A stretch of 64,000 nt of DNA from contig NZ_WEZF01000001.1 of assembly GCF_009177065.1 (NCBI RefSeq), positions 372,001 through 436,000 on the forward strand. Direction: 5' to 3'. The position numbers and the translations under genes were made by a program. The stretch is from Tautonia marina. Lineage in GTDB: Bacteria; Planctomycetota; Planctomycetia; Isosphaerales; Isosphaeraceae. Numbering within the stretch: the first letter of the stretch is position 1; every line of letters starts with the position of its first letter. Of the stretch, positions 24,165 through 33,487 are shown piece after piece. Under the pieces are notes generated by a model. The model ran no database searches. It had not been told where the DNA came from and saw only the letters and a list, made by a program, of their open reading frames with translations.

Positions 24165-24184
24165 AGAGAGGGGATTCGCCCGGC

Positions 24185-25867
24185 TCAAGGAATGGGTTGA
24201 TCGAGCTGCCGTAGAATTCGCTCGGCTCGGTAGACGATCTCAAGGTCCTGATGATCCAGAGCCGTCTTCAGCGCGGGGATGGCGACCGGGCCGAGGGTCA
24301 GCAGTTCACGCTCGGCCGCCTCTCGGACACTCGGGGAAGGATCGCCAAGCTGGGGCACCAGCAGCGCTGCCTGATCGGAAAGGCTTGGGTCGATTCCGGA
24401 GATGATCACGGTCGCCACACGGACGGTTCGATCGACCGGAGGAAACACGTCCAGCGGCACGAGTTCGTCGATCGCTGCTCGGTCGAGGTGGGCCAGCACG
24501 ATGAGACGATCGGGTCGGAACAAATGGTCGCCCAGTTCGTCGAGGGTGGTCCTCGCCCGATCCTCACGAATCCCTTGGCTCACGAGACGTCGCAACAATT
24601 CACGGGCCGAAACCTCGGCATAGGCTGGGTCCGAGTCGGTGAACACGTCTGAAAGGGTCAGCGTGACGGGAGGGCCCTTCACCTGCGCCGGGGAAGCGTC
24701 GGAGGCCGCTTCCAACCGCTCAGAGGTACTGAGGAAGAGCGAACCGTCCTCGGTGATCCGGTAACTCAGCCCTGACTTGCCGAGCATGTCGGCCAGCACG
24801 TCACGCGCCGGTCGGATTCCGGCGGTGAGGTCTGCCGGAGTCGTATCGAGGTCGATCTCGGCGTCGGCAAGTGTTCGATCGTCCCGCACCGTTTGCAAGC
24901 CGGTTTGATTGCGGATGAGTTGGAGCACGTCGGCCACCGGCCTGGCGGAGCCGTTGAGCGTGACGCTCTGGTTCAGACGTTGCTCGATACGTGCTCGAAC
25001 GGCCGCATCGGCCTCGGCGGGCACCGGCGAAGGCGGCGGAGTGGCTCGGGATTCGGGATCATCCCCGTTCTCGTCGTCGAAGACATCGAGCGCGGGGTCT
25101 CGGTTCGAATCGTCCTGAGCATTGGACTCCGAGTCCGAATCGTTATCCTCCTTGATCGGCTCCTCCGAGGACTGGGGCTGTTCTGCGGGCAGCTCGTCGA
25201 GCCAGCCGATCCGGTAACCGCCATCCGTCGGAACGATCACGGCGAGATCATGCAACGAATGGAAAGACAGGTTTTGAAGCGTGTAATCATCGGGGCCGTC
25301 CTGGAGTGTTAGCGGAATGGGGAGGGCCAGTTCTGCGTCGTATGCGAGAAATCGTTCCGCCCGGCCTTCGACCTCGATGACCAACGAGTCGTCCAGTTCG
25401 CGGAGGGCTCGAAACGGGTGAGATTCCGAGAGGAAGACCAGCGGGTGGTCAGCGGGAGGGTTTTGAGAGAGGTTCGCCCCGAACCATCGAAGGCTGTCCA
25501 CCCGTTCCCGAGCCGGAGGCCAGTGAGACAGGAACGTGCCCGACGAGAGCCGGATCTCGAGATCGAAGTCTTCGATCGGTTTACCCAAAAAGCGAACCAC
25601 CGAAACCGGCGCGATGGGTAAGCCCCACGGTCCAGGGTTCTCCTGCTTCGGACGGGCTGTGCCGACCACGCTCGGCATTGCATTCCCGGCCGCGTTTCGA
25701 TCGTTGATCCGTTCCTGAGCCGGAGAGCCGACCCAGATCGACCATTCCTCGACAGTGACCGGCAGAACCTCCTGCGCGACGCTGGAAGGCAAGACCTCAG
25801 GAACGGACACAAGCGCAAGGATCACCAGGATCATGAGCGGCGCGATCCGAGTTGAAGGACGATTCAT
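24185..25867 (-). CDS. Secreted protein with STN-like domain and HEAT repeats
   Basis: The protein has 560 residues with a signal peptide (LMILVILALVSVPEVLPSSVAQ). A first half of unknown fold (about 35-225) is followed by an acidic Asp/Ser/Glu linker (about 235-280). Then come a region resembling the secretin/TonB short N-terminal domain (RIEQRLNQSVTLNGSARPVADVL to SLFLSTSERL, about 292-390) and C-terminal HEAT-type repeats (AALLVPQLGDPSPSVREAAE, AIPALKTALDHQDLEIVYRAE). STN-like domains in planctomycetes often occur in solitary periplasmic proteins. It is last in a minus-strand series, 63 bases after the NPCBM gene. Confidence 0.65.
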   Translation of the reverse strand: MNRPSTRIAPLMILVILALVSVPEVLPSSVAQEVLPVTVEEWSIWVGSPAQERINDRNAAGNAMPSVVGTARPKQENPGPWGLPIAPVSVVRFLGKPIEDFDLEIRLSSGTFLSHWPPARERVDSLRWFGANLSQNPPADHPLVFLSESHPFRALRELDDSLVIEVEGRAERFLAYDAELALPIPLTLQDGPDDYTLQNLSFHSLHDLAVIVPTDGGYRIGWLDELPAEQPQSSEEPIKEDNDSDSESNAQDDSNRDPALDVFDDENGDDPESRATPPPSPVPAEADAAVRARIEQRLNQSVTLNGSARPVADVLQLIRNQTGLQTVRDDRTLADAEIDLDTTPADLTAGIRPARDVLADMLGKSGLSYRITEDGSLFLSTSERLEAASDASPAQVKGPPVTLTLSDVFTDSDPAYAEVSARELLRRLVSQGIREDRARTTLDELGDHLFRPDRLIVLAHLDRAAIDELVPLDVFPPVDRTVRVATVIISGIDPSLSDQAALLVPQLGDPSPSVREAAERELLTLGPVAIPALKTALDHQDLEIVYRAERILRQLDQPIP

Positions 25868-25930
25868 ACCAGGTGCTCGGCAAAAGAAACGAATCGTTTT
25901 GTGCGAGTGTGTTGTGGCCGAAGGGGCTCG

Positions 25931-28615
25931 TTATTCGTCTAGAGGATCGCGGATCAGGCGAGCATTGGCCCAGATCAGGCGGTCGCCGGTATCCTGATCG
26001 GAGCCGTAGTCAACCACGAGCCGAAGCGTCTGTGCACCCGCAATGGGCAGGCGAAGCGGCGTGGCCGGGGCATCGGCTCGAAGGTCGGTCGCGGCGAAGA
26101 TCTCCTCCTCGTCGGCAAACACCCGGCAATCCACCCGCCCGAGGTCGCTCGCCTCGTCGTCGAAGCCGACCAGGGCCTCGAACGTCTCGAAGCGTCCGTT
26201 CAGGTCGTAGGTCAGCGCGCAGTAGGAGTGAACGGCGATCCCTCGTTCGAAGGTTTGGCCATCGATTCGCAGCGGTCCCCCGCTGAGCGAGGTGTCTCGG
26301 CTCCAGGGAACCAGACGCCCAAAATAGGAGACTTGCTCGACCTGAGAGGGTTCGAGGTCGGAGAGGTACGTCATCCGAGTCCCTCGGAACCGGACCGATT
26401 GCACGTCCGAGGCGGGGACCTTGAGTGTCGCTCCCCAGACCGTTTCGAGCGTCCAGGTCGTCTCGTCGATCGCTCGGCAGAAGCCGGAGATGGTCTGGTT
26501 GTCGGTCAGTGACACGCGCGCGATCGGCTCGTCAAGCTCGGGTTCGCCTGGCGACGGGCCTTCGGCAAACACGATGCCCTCCACCAACCGGAGGGGAACG
26601 GTGCGGTGTTGCTCCTGGTAGAGCATCCGAAGGCGGTCTCCCTCCATTCCTTCCAGAATCCCGGCCACGGGCACGAGTTCACCGGCTCGGGTGCGGGCGA
26701 GCAGCACGTCTTCGGCGCCTCGGGCTTCGAGGCGATCCGAAAACTCGTCCGCCGCCTCGATCCGGTCGAACGTCTCGACGCGAACCCCTCGGAGCCGGGC
26801 AAACGGGATCAAGATCGCCTCGTGGTCGGTCCAAACCGGTAAAAGGGTCAGTGATTCCTCATTCATTGCGTCGAGTGTACCGGAAAGTTCCTGGCCATCG
26901 TCAAGGAAGAGTCGCACCTCGAACCCCGACGAGGAGGCTGGCTGATCGGCTTCGAAGGCCCGCTCCGGGGCGGTGCTTTGATCAGCTTGCACTGACAGGG
27001 ACGCAGCGTTCTGATCCGCATAGGTGAGGTTGATCTGGAACGTCTTTTCCTTGCAGTCACCGGCCGGAGGTTCGAGGAACAGATCGGCGCGAGGACGATC
27101 GCCCGAGCGTCGCAGGACAAGCGGCCAGTCGGTGGATCCGCTGGTGTCGAGGCGCCAACGGGTCTCGCCCTCGTCGGTTTGGCACGAGACGACGACCTGG
27201 GTGAGCTTGGCGGTTCGAAGACCGGAAAGATTGATGCGAAGATCACGGATGCCGTTCGGTTCCGGTTCCGCCCGAGGCGTCTGGGAAGCCCTTGCGGACG
27301 AGGCCGTTCGTGTGGTCGTCGGAACCACCGTTCCCGGCGGGGGTGGCGGTTGATCGGCCTCCGGAGCTCCTTCTTCGGTAGCGTCCTCCGGACGGTTCGG
27401 TTCGTCTTCCCTTGCCTTCGACGGATGCGGGCCGGTCACATCCACATTCGGTTGACCAAGAAAATGACCCGACAACGAGACAGTACGCTCGAATCGAATG
27501 ACGTCGATCTCATTGAGGGGGATGATTGCCTTCGGCTCGGGAGGCGCAGCATCGTCGTTCGCGGGTTCATGCGATGTGGCAGGGGAGTCTTCAGGGGCTG
27601 GCACGGCAGAATCGGCATGGTCAGCCGGCGCCGCGGCGATCGTCCCATTGAGCACTCCCTCTACCACGATGGGAGCGTCCCCGCCAATGACCACGTTCTC
27701 CTGCACGATCACCCGTGCTCTTTGAACCAGACGCTCCCCCTCGATGGTTTGCATCTCGGCGGTTGGCGACGATGATTTCGATGCGTCAGCAACCTGCGAA
27801 GGGTGTGCGGGGCCGACCAGCAGTGAGCCATCCTTCAGCCCGATCGGCTCACCGTAGACGACCTGGCCGTCGATGGTCCGCACGGCCGTGCCGAGTCCTC
27901 GAAGCTGGTCGGCATGAAGCGTGACGGATTTGATCATCACATCGACATCTTCGGCGCCGTTGCGGTTCAGGGCAAACACCTTCACGCCGATCAGATCGCT
28001 GGTGCCGAAGGTCATCTGTCCGAGGTCGCGAGGCGTGTCGGACGCGGCATCGAGCACTCGATAGCGCAGGGTCGATCCGTCGCGCTGAAGCATCAAGGAG
28101 AAGGTCTTACCCTCGGCCGGGTAGGTGGGGCGGGGGGGCTTTGCGTCGCGGGCGGCCGGATTGATGCCAGGGGCAACCATCCGCATCTGGCTTGGCCGTT
28201 GCGGGAGGTTCCTGGGCTGATTGACCAGGCGATACCGGGCCGAACCATCGGGCTCGGTCACGCGGACCAGGGTGGCGTCGGGCTGATCAAGGCTCTGCGA
28301 GGCGACGGAAATCCCGACCGCCACGCCGTCCTCCTGCTCGGGGGTCGGCAGCGATTGCACCACAATTTCGACACGGATGGTGACATTGCCACCGATTCGA
28401 AGGGTTGTGGGCGACTTCCAGCCGGTTTCCTCGGTTCCCGGTTTGAGACGAAGTCGAAGGCCCTCGGGCTCAATTGTCACGGCCTCTTCCAGGCCGTAAC
28501 GTTCCGGGGCGAGCGTCTCCGGGGCGATCGCATCGCCTTCGAACGATCGAGAGTAGTCGTCGAAGGGACCGGCAATCAGACCGGCCCCCGTTACGAGAAT
28601 CGCCGTGAGCCACAT
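25931..28615 (-). CDS. Secreted protein with C-terminal NPCBM/NEW2 domain
   Basis: The protein has 894 residues with a short signal peptide (ILVTGAGLIAGPFDD). A beta-rich N-terminal region has a laminin/LamG-like look (NVTIRVEIVVQSLP, TLRYRVLDA), and a Pro/Glu/Ala-rich disordered stretch follows (about 330-430). The C-terminal about 140 residues form an NPCBM carbohydrate-binding domain: TFERGIAVHSYCALTYDL, FVGFDDEA-like VGFDDEASDLGRV and LRLVVDYGSDQDTGDRL. It probably binds extracellular polysaccharide. It is located at the downstream end of the VWA/MoxR gene series. Confidence 0.78.
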   Translation of the reverse strand: MWLTAILVTGAGLIAGPFDDYSRSFEGDAIAPETLAPERYGLEEAVTIEPEGLRLRLKPGTEETGWKSPTTLRIGGNVTIRVEIVVQSLPTPEQEDGVAVGISVASQSLDQPDATLVRVTEPDGSARYRLVNQPRNLPQRPSQMRMVAPGINPAARDAKPPRPTYPAEGKTFSLMLQRDGSTLRYRVLDAASDTPRDLGQMTFGTSDLIGVKVFALNRNGAEDVDVMIKSVTLHADQLRGLGTAVRTIDGQVVYGEPIGLKDGSLLVGPAHPSQVADASKSSSPTAEMQTIEGERLVQRARVIVQENVVIGGDAPIVVEGVLNGTIAAAPADHADSAVPAPEDSPATSHEPANDDAAPPEPKAIIPLNEIDVIRFERTVSLSGHFLGQPNVDVTGPHPSKAREDEPNRPEDATEEGAPEADQPPPPPGTVVPTTTRTASSARASQTPRAEPEPNGIRDLRINLSGLRTAKLTQVVVSCQTDEGETRWRLDTSGSTDWPLVLRRSGDRPRADLFLEPPAGDCKEKTFQINLTYADQNAASLSVQADQSTAPERAFEADQPASSSGFEVRLFLDDGQELSGTLDAMNEESLTLLPVWTDHEAILIPFARLRGVRVETFDRIEAADEFSDRLEARGAEDVLLARTRAGELVPVAGILEGMEGDRLRMLYQEQHRTVPLRLVEGIVFAEGPSPGEPELDEPIARVSLTDNQTISGFCRAIDETTWTLETVWGATLKVPASDVQSVRFRGTRMTYLSDLEPSQVEQVSYFGRLVPWSRDTSLSGGPLRIDGQTFERGIAVHSYCALTYDLNGRFETFEALVGFDDEASDLGRVDCRVFADEEEIFAATDLRADAPATPLRLPIAGAQTLRLVVDYGSDQDTGDRLIWANARLIRDPLDE

Positions 28616-28707
28616 GAGTAGAACATCCTCGGTCGTCAGCCCCGACGTTTCAGGGATCGAGGTTCAATCATTCCAAAACAAACGTGTGTGGACGAGCAAA
28701 AGCTCGT

Positions 28708-29220
28708 TTATGGTGTGTTGGGTGATCCCTCGGTTGGCGCGGTTGTGGGGGTGGATTCCGTGGTGGTTTCTTCGGCAAGACGCCGGTAGTAGCGTTCCAG
28801 CACGGTGCGGTATTCGGGGGGGAACCCCTCGGACATTGACTGGAGGATGCGATCACGCTCTCGGGCGGAGAGATTCGCCCAGTCTTTCTGGCTGGCGTTC
28901 GGGTCGGTCTGGTCACCGATGCCGCCAGTCCCCTTGCCGATTGTCGAATCGGCCAGGGGGTTGGTCGGGTTGTTCCTTCGCATGCCGTTCTGACAGGCGG
29001 CACACTCTTTTTCCAGTTCAGCAATGAGTTTATCCAGATCTTGGAGAATGCCTTGCTGTCGATTCTGAACCGGCTCGCCGGTCTGAGTCTCCTCCAGGTC
29101 TCGAACGACCCGGCCCATCTTGACGGCAATCCCGGTAATCGGAGCCTGAGCGTTGGAATCGTTGCCGGCCAGGCCGACCACACAGGCCACGCTGAGCAGA
29201 CGAGTGACGAGTCGCATCAT
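28708..29220 (-). CDS. Secreted small hypothetical protein
   Basis: The protein has 170 residues with a signal peptide (LLSVACVVGLAGNDSNAQA). After it, coiled-coil-like helices (QNRQQGILQDLDKLIAELEKECAAC, shown here only by its core LDKLIAELEKEC) carry a CxxC, and a later helix reads FPPEYRTVLERYYRRLAEE. The tail is Thr/Pro-rich. The REYYRxLA-type ending is a pattern I recall from small planctomycete proteins that accompany VWA/MoxR operons. Its function is unknown. It lies 66 bases downstream of the coiled-coil gene. Confidence 0.65.
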   Translation of the reverse strand: MMRLVTRLLSVACVVGLAGNDSNAQAPITGIAVKMGRVVRDLEETQTGEPVQNRQQGILQDLDKLIAELEKECAACQNGMRRNNPTNPLADSTIGKGTGGIGDQTDPNASQKDWANLSARERDRILQSMSEGFPPEYRTVLERYYRRLAEETTTESTPTTAPTEGSPNTP

Positions 29221-29286
29221 TGAAGACCTCGAAACGAAGGAAATCGCGGATTCAGCCTCGGCACGACAACCGATTGTTCCGATCGA

Positions 29287-31215
29287 TCAGAGATCGACCT
29301 GGCCGCCAAGACCGGGAGGTTCCAGTTGTCGACCGATCTTGGAGAGGGATTCGCGGATCTCGTCCTGATTGTTGCGAAGGGCGTCAATCTCGCGGCGAAG
29401 TTCGGCCGAAAGGGGAGAATCTTCGGGCCGCGTTTCATCCACGATTACGGTTTCATCATTCAATCGTGTTTGAAGCATGCGGATCATTTTGAGCTCCGCC
29501 ACCAGGCGATTCAGCTCGCGTTCCCGATCACGAGGCTCGCTGGGCAATGGAGTGCCGGGGGGAGGCGGGGTCGAAGGTGGCAGGCGTCGCATGGCCTGGA
29601 TGAGGCCGAGCAGGTCTTCCTCGATTCTGCGTTCCAGGTCGATCGTGGATTGAGTGGCGTCACCCGCCTTGAGCAACGCCTCGACCGCCAGCATCTCGCG
29701 TCCCAGAACCCGCAGCGAGGTCGGCAAGGCAATGCCGAACTCGGTGATCTCAACCAGGTCTGTCAATTGCTCGATACGGGCTGCCAGTTCGGATTCGCTT
29801 TTGGCCAGCCCGGCCAGAGCAATGAGCGCTGTGCGTGACTGCTCTGCGGCCCTGGGAGCCTGGGCCTCGGTCGATTCCCGAATGGCGACCTGGGCTTCGT
29901 ACATTTCAGTCAAATCGGCAATGATTTGCGCCTGCAATTCGGTGCGCAATTCGACGAGCAATTCTTCCAGGGCTCCGGCCAATGTCTCGCGCGATTCCAG
30001 CAACTTTTTCAGGGCATCGAGCTGATCGGTGGCCGCAGGTTCGGGCTCGGTCTGGGCGAGGTTCCCCTCGGCGTCTCGCATCGAGCCGCTGGCGTCGATC
30101 AGATTTTTCTGAAGCGCGATCCCGGCGTCTCCCAGCCGAGATGAAACGCGGGAAAGGGCGTCAGTCGCATCTCGGTTGCGGTTCTGATCGCGTTCAAACT
30201 GGCGGAACTGATCCTCGGAGATGGCGGCCTCCGCCTCGGCGATTCGCTCATCGAGCCGATCGCGTTCCTTGAGAAACAGGTCGAGCGCCTGCTGGCCAGC
30301 GTCGAGGGCCGGATCGAGTTTGCCGGTTTCCAGATGGGTGGTCGTATCGTCCACGTGAGGGATCGCTTGCTTGATCCAGGCAGGCTCACGATCGGCAACG
30401 AGGGGATCGGCTGCCAGGGCACCCGCCGCCTCTCGGACACCGGCCTCTCCCGCGATGGCGCTGGCGACCGCCTTGCCTCGATCCTCGGGAGTGGAGGCTT
30501 CCTTGCCCGAGTTGGTTGTCTCAATGACGTCTTGTTGATTGCGGATGATCGATTCCAGGTCGTCCCGGAGCGAGCGGAGACGACTGGCCTCGGCCTGGGT
30601 TTCGATCGCCTCGCGCGACCAGGCCAGCTCGCGCTGCTCTTCCTTGATGATCCGCTCCAGCTGCGCGAGGGTCTCACGGAGCTGGCGAAGCCGGGCGAGC
30701 TTCAGTTCAAAATCGAGATCCTCGGCGAGCAAGACATTGCGAAGATGTTCGAGTTTTGCCAGAAGCTGACGGACTTCCGTCTCCGCCTTGCTGAGCTGGG
30801 CCTCCTCAAGCAACGCCTGCGTATCGCGCATTTGCTGGAGAATCAGCTCCTCGCGTGAGAACTTGAGCGCCAACCGCAGACGCGAGGCGTTCTCGGGTTC
30901 GAGGTTCAGCAGCGCCTCGGAGAGCCGGAACATGCGCTCCTCCAGTTCGGCCATCTGCGCGGCCACATTCTCCTGGGTAAAGCCGATCCGGCCGCGATCA
31001 CGAGCCAGGGGGCTGGGGTCCACGGTGCTCGAAGGGGACGAGGTCGGGGTGGAAGCGTCCGGCTTGGCTTGGGTCGAGGGTTTCGACGCGGGAGGGTCGA
31101 AGATGTCGTCGATGCCGTCCTGAGCGACGGCAGCACGCGAAGGCGCCATCGAGGCCAGGAGGACGAGGAGCATCAGCGGCAACCGCCAGAGGCACTGGCT
31201 AGGGAAGCTCATCAA
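29287..31215 (-). CDS. Secreted long coiled-coil protein
   Basis: The protein has 642 residues. A signal peptide (LPLMLLVLLASMAPSRAAVAQ) is followed by a low-complexity Ser/Pro/Asp stretch and then almost continuous heptad-rich helices from about 80 to 630 (for example LARLRQLRETLAQLERIIKE). No enzymatic motif is visible. The protein presumably spans or organises the periplasm together with the DUF4175-like membrane protein, whose gene overlaps its start by 17 bases. The overlap suggests translational coupling. Confidence 0.72.
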   Translation of the reverse strand: MMSFPSQCLWRLPLMLLVLLASMAPSRAAVAQDGIDDIFDPPASKPSTQAKPDASTPTSSPSSTVDPSPLARDRGRIGFTQENVAAQMAELEERMFRLSEALLNLEPENASRLRLALKFSREELILQQMRDTQALLEEAQLSKAETEVRQLLAKLEHLRNVLLAEDLDFELKLARLRQLRETLAQLERIIKEEQRELAWSREAIETQAEASRLRSLRDDLESIIRNQQDVIETTNSGKEASTPEDRGKAVASAIAGEAGVREAAGALAADPLVADREPAWIKQAIPHVDDTTTHLETGKLDPALDAGQQALDLFLKERDRLDERIAEAEAAISEDQFRQFERDQNRNRDATDALSRVSSRLGDAGIALQKNLIDASGSMRDAEGNLAQTEPEPAATDQLDALKKLLESRETLAGALEELLVELRTELQAQIIADLTEMYEAQVAIRESTEAQAPRAAEQSRTALIALAGLAKSESELAARIEQLTDLVEITEFGIALPTSLRVLGREMLAVEALLKAGDATQSTIDLERRIEEDLLGLIQAMRRLPPSTPPPPGTPLPSEPRDRERELNRLVAELKMIRMLQTRLNDETVIVDETRPEDSPLSAELRREIDALRNNQDEIRESLSKIGRQLEPPGLGGQVDL

Positions 31216-33442
31216 AAACCTCCTCGGTCCGGGAATCCCGGACTTGCTCGGTGGCTTCGAGAATGGATTGTTGCATCTTAATCACTTCGGCCACCTGATT
31301 CACGACATCGACAAAACTTTCCCACTGAGACATCTGTTCGAGAATGGTGTTCATCTGTGCGACAATCGTCTCGTGCAAGGCTCGGGCGGTGTCCGCATCG
31401 GCTCCCTCGCGGGGAGTGCCACCGCCGAGCGTTTGCAACACGTCGCGCAGGTCGGTCATCGGTCCCGCGCTGAGCGAGCGAATGGGGGTGATGACCCCGT
31501 CCTGAAGTAATCGGTGCGACTTGACCGAACCGATCTGGTTCAGTTGCATTTCTACGAGCGTATCGGCAATGCGTCCGCCGATCTGTTCGAGCTGCCTCGT
31601 CTGGGTCACGATCACCCGAAGGGCTCCAAGATACGCGTCACGATCCGGGGTTTCCGCCAGGGATTCACGTTGACTGGTCACCGCCTCCAGGGCTGTCACG
31701 AACTTCGCCCGTTCGGCTCGCTGACGGATCAGAATTTCGTAAAACAATTCCTCGTGCGAGACGACCTGGAACCGGAGCGCTCCCGACTGCCCGCGCTGGG
31801 CGCCTCGGGTTGAGGTATCCTCGGCCTCTGCGATCATCACGAAGGTTGTTCCCAGGGCCGGCGGCTGGGCGAGCAGATCCACATCGTGCCTTGCCTGATG
31901 GTCGAGGACGGCGCGATCATCGCCGGAAGGAATCGCGATCGGAACGGTCTGCCGATCGGGACGATCTGCCTCGGGTGCCTCCTGCTCGCCCGCCTGAGCC
32001 GGGGCGATCCGATCGATCTGAAGCCGTACCGATGCCAGTCCCAGGTCGTCGGTGGCTGCCAGGCTGAGGGGAATCGTTGCCACTGGGGTGACTCGCGATC
32101 CCACGCCCAGGGCTCTCAACGTCACTCGAGGTTCTCGGTCGCGGAGCAGGGCGATCGAGAGAAACGCTGGTCGGGATTCGAGGCCCGTCGGCTCGGAGGT
32201 GAGTCGGAGTTCCAGCGTCGTCGCCTCCTCCAGTGTCCAACGGGTTGCGAAGGACCGCTTGTCAATCCGATCGGGGGAAGGAACCGCGCCGGGCTGGGCG
32301 TCGAGCCTCAGGTCGGCGAGGGGTTCCGACCCGGTCAGGGTCAACTCGATCTCGGTGTCGGGGAGAAAGGTCAAGAGCTGCCGCGGATTTTCAATGGTGC
32401 GGAAGGTGTTGCTCGGTGTGCCCGGCTCTCGCACCCGCAGGCGAATGGACGCGAGGTTGGGACGATCGACCCGCTCAATGGCGATCGGTCCCAGCCAGTC
32501 GTCCCCGCCTCGCAGGTCGAAGCGAGACGATTCATCCGATGCGGGGATCTCGAAGCGAAACCGCGATGGTTCCACCGCGGTCATCACACCGTCGCGTCGG
32601 CCCCTTCCATTGGTCCACTCGCGAATGCTCACGCGATCGGGTGATTGGGGCGATTGCGGAACCGATCGAAGAAGCAAGGGCTCTCCACGCCCCGAAACGT
32701 GCCATCGGTCCCCGACCTCGACCATCTCGGGCAGGTCCGATCGGACCTCGATCACAAACGGCTCGTCTCTCGGAGCGATCAGCCGGTTCCCATCACCGAG
32801 GCCGACGACACTCAGGTACGTCTGCTGGGGCCATCGCTCCGACGACCCGAACAGCCAGCGATCAACGCTCAACCGTGCCGCGCTGGGAGCAACCAGTGCA
32901 AAGGCGAGGGGCACCAGCACACAGCCCACCAGTCCGGCAAGGCGCGAGGCGGTTCGCCTGCGATTCCAGAGCAAATGCCAGTCGGAATCGCTCAGTGCTT
33001 CGCAGGCTCGCCGCACCGCCAGGCGGACCATTGCCGGCGAGGCCGACTCGGAAGGATCGCCCAGCAAGCCGGGAAGTTGAAGCACGTCGGCCACGCGCTG
33101 CCCGGTTCCGGGGCGGAAGCGATCGACGGTCATCGCCAGGGCCAGGTCGTCGAGCCGGCTGGCCTGCCAACGATGCCAGATTCGCCAACCGATCGCGAGC
33201 AGCACCAGCGGGCCGATGATCCCCAGGAGAACGAGCCGGGTGCTTGTGCCGATTCGCCATTGCCAGTCGAGCAGGACGAGCAAGGTCGCCACGCCCGTCA
33301 GGATCAGGGCTGCCTCGACGAGCGATTCCAGTGCAGACTGCAAGGTCAGCCGCCGTCGAAGCCGGGCCAGCCGATCGCGGAGCCGCTGCTGCTCCTGGCC
33401 CAGCGATTCGAGATCGGGAAGCTCTTCAGTCGCGATCGTCAC
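31199..33442 (-). CDS. DUF4175-like membrane-anchored protein
   Basis: The protein has 747 residues. A cytoplasmic coiled coil (LGQEQQRLRDRLARLRRRL) is followed by two adjacent membrane helices (about 39-80) and a third near 165-185. A large periplasmic portion follows, with beta-sandwich-like segments and C-terminal helices. The pattern (paired helices, then VPLAFALVAPSAARLSVDRW, then extracytoplasmic repeats) is that of the DUF4175 family of planctomycete and alphaproteobacterial envelope proteins of unknown role. It is encoded between the VWA protein and the coiled-coil protein. Confidence 0.65.
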   Translation of the reverse strand: MTIATEELPDLESLGQEQQRLRDRLARLRRRLTLQSALESLVEAALILTGVATLLVLLDWQWRIGTSTRLVLLGIIGPLVLLAIGWRIWHRWQASRLDDLALAMTVDRFRPGTGQRVADVLQLPGLLGDPSESASPAMVRLAVRRACEALSDSDWHLLWNRRRTASRLAGLVGCVLVPLAFALVAPSAARLSVDRWLFGSSERWPQQTYLSVVGLGDGNRLIAPRDEPFVIEVRSDLPEMVEVGDRWHVSGRGEPLLLRSVPQSPQSPDRVSIREWTNGRGRRDGVMTAVEPSRFRFEIPASDESSRFDLRGGDDWLGPIAIERVDRPNLASIRLRVREPGTPSNTFRTIENPRQLLTFLPDTEIELTLTGSEPLADLRLDAQPGAVPSPDRIDKRSFATRWTLEEATTLELRLTSEPTGLESRPAFLSIALLRDREPRVTLRALGVGSRVTPVATIPLSLAATDDLGLASVRLQIDRIAPAQAGEQEAPEADRPDRQTVPIAIPSGDDRAVLDHQARHDVDLLAQPPALGTTFVMIAEAEDTSTRGAQRGQSGALRFQVVSHEELFYEILIRQRAERAKFVTALEAVTSQRESLAETPDRDAYLGALRVIVTQTRQLEQIGGRIADTLVEMQLNQIGSVKSHRLLQDGVITPIRSLSAGPMTDLRDVLQTLGGGTPREGADADTARALHETIVAQMNTILEQMSQWESFVDVVNQVAEVIKMQQSILEATEQVRDSRTEEVFDELP

Positions 33443-33487
33443 GATGAGGCGTCCTTCGGGGGCAGAGGGAAGATCGGGAGAATCCCA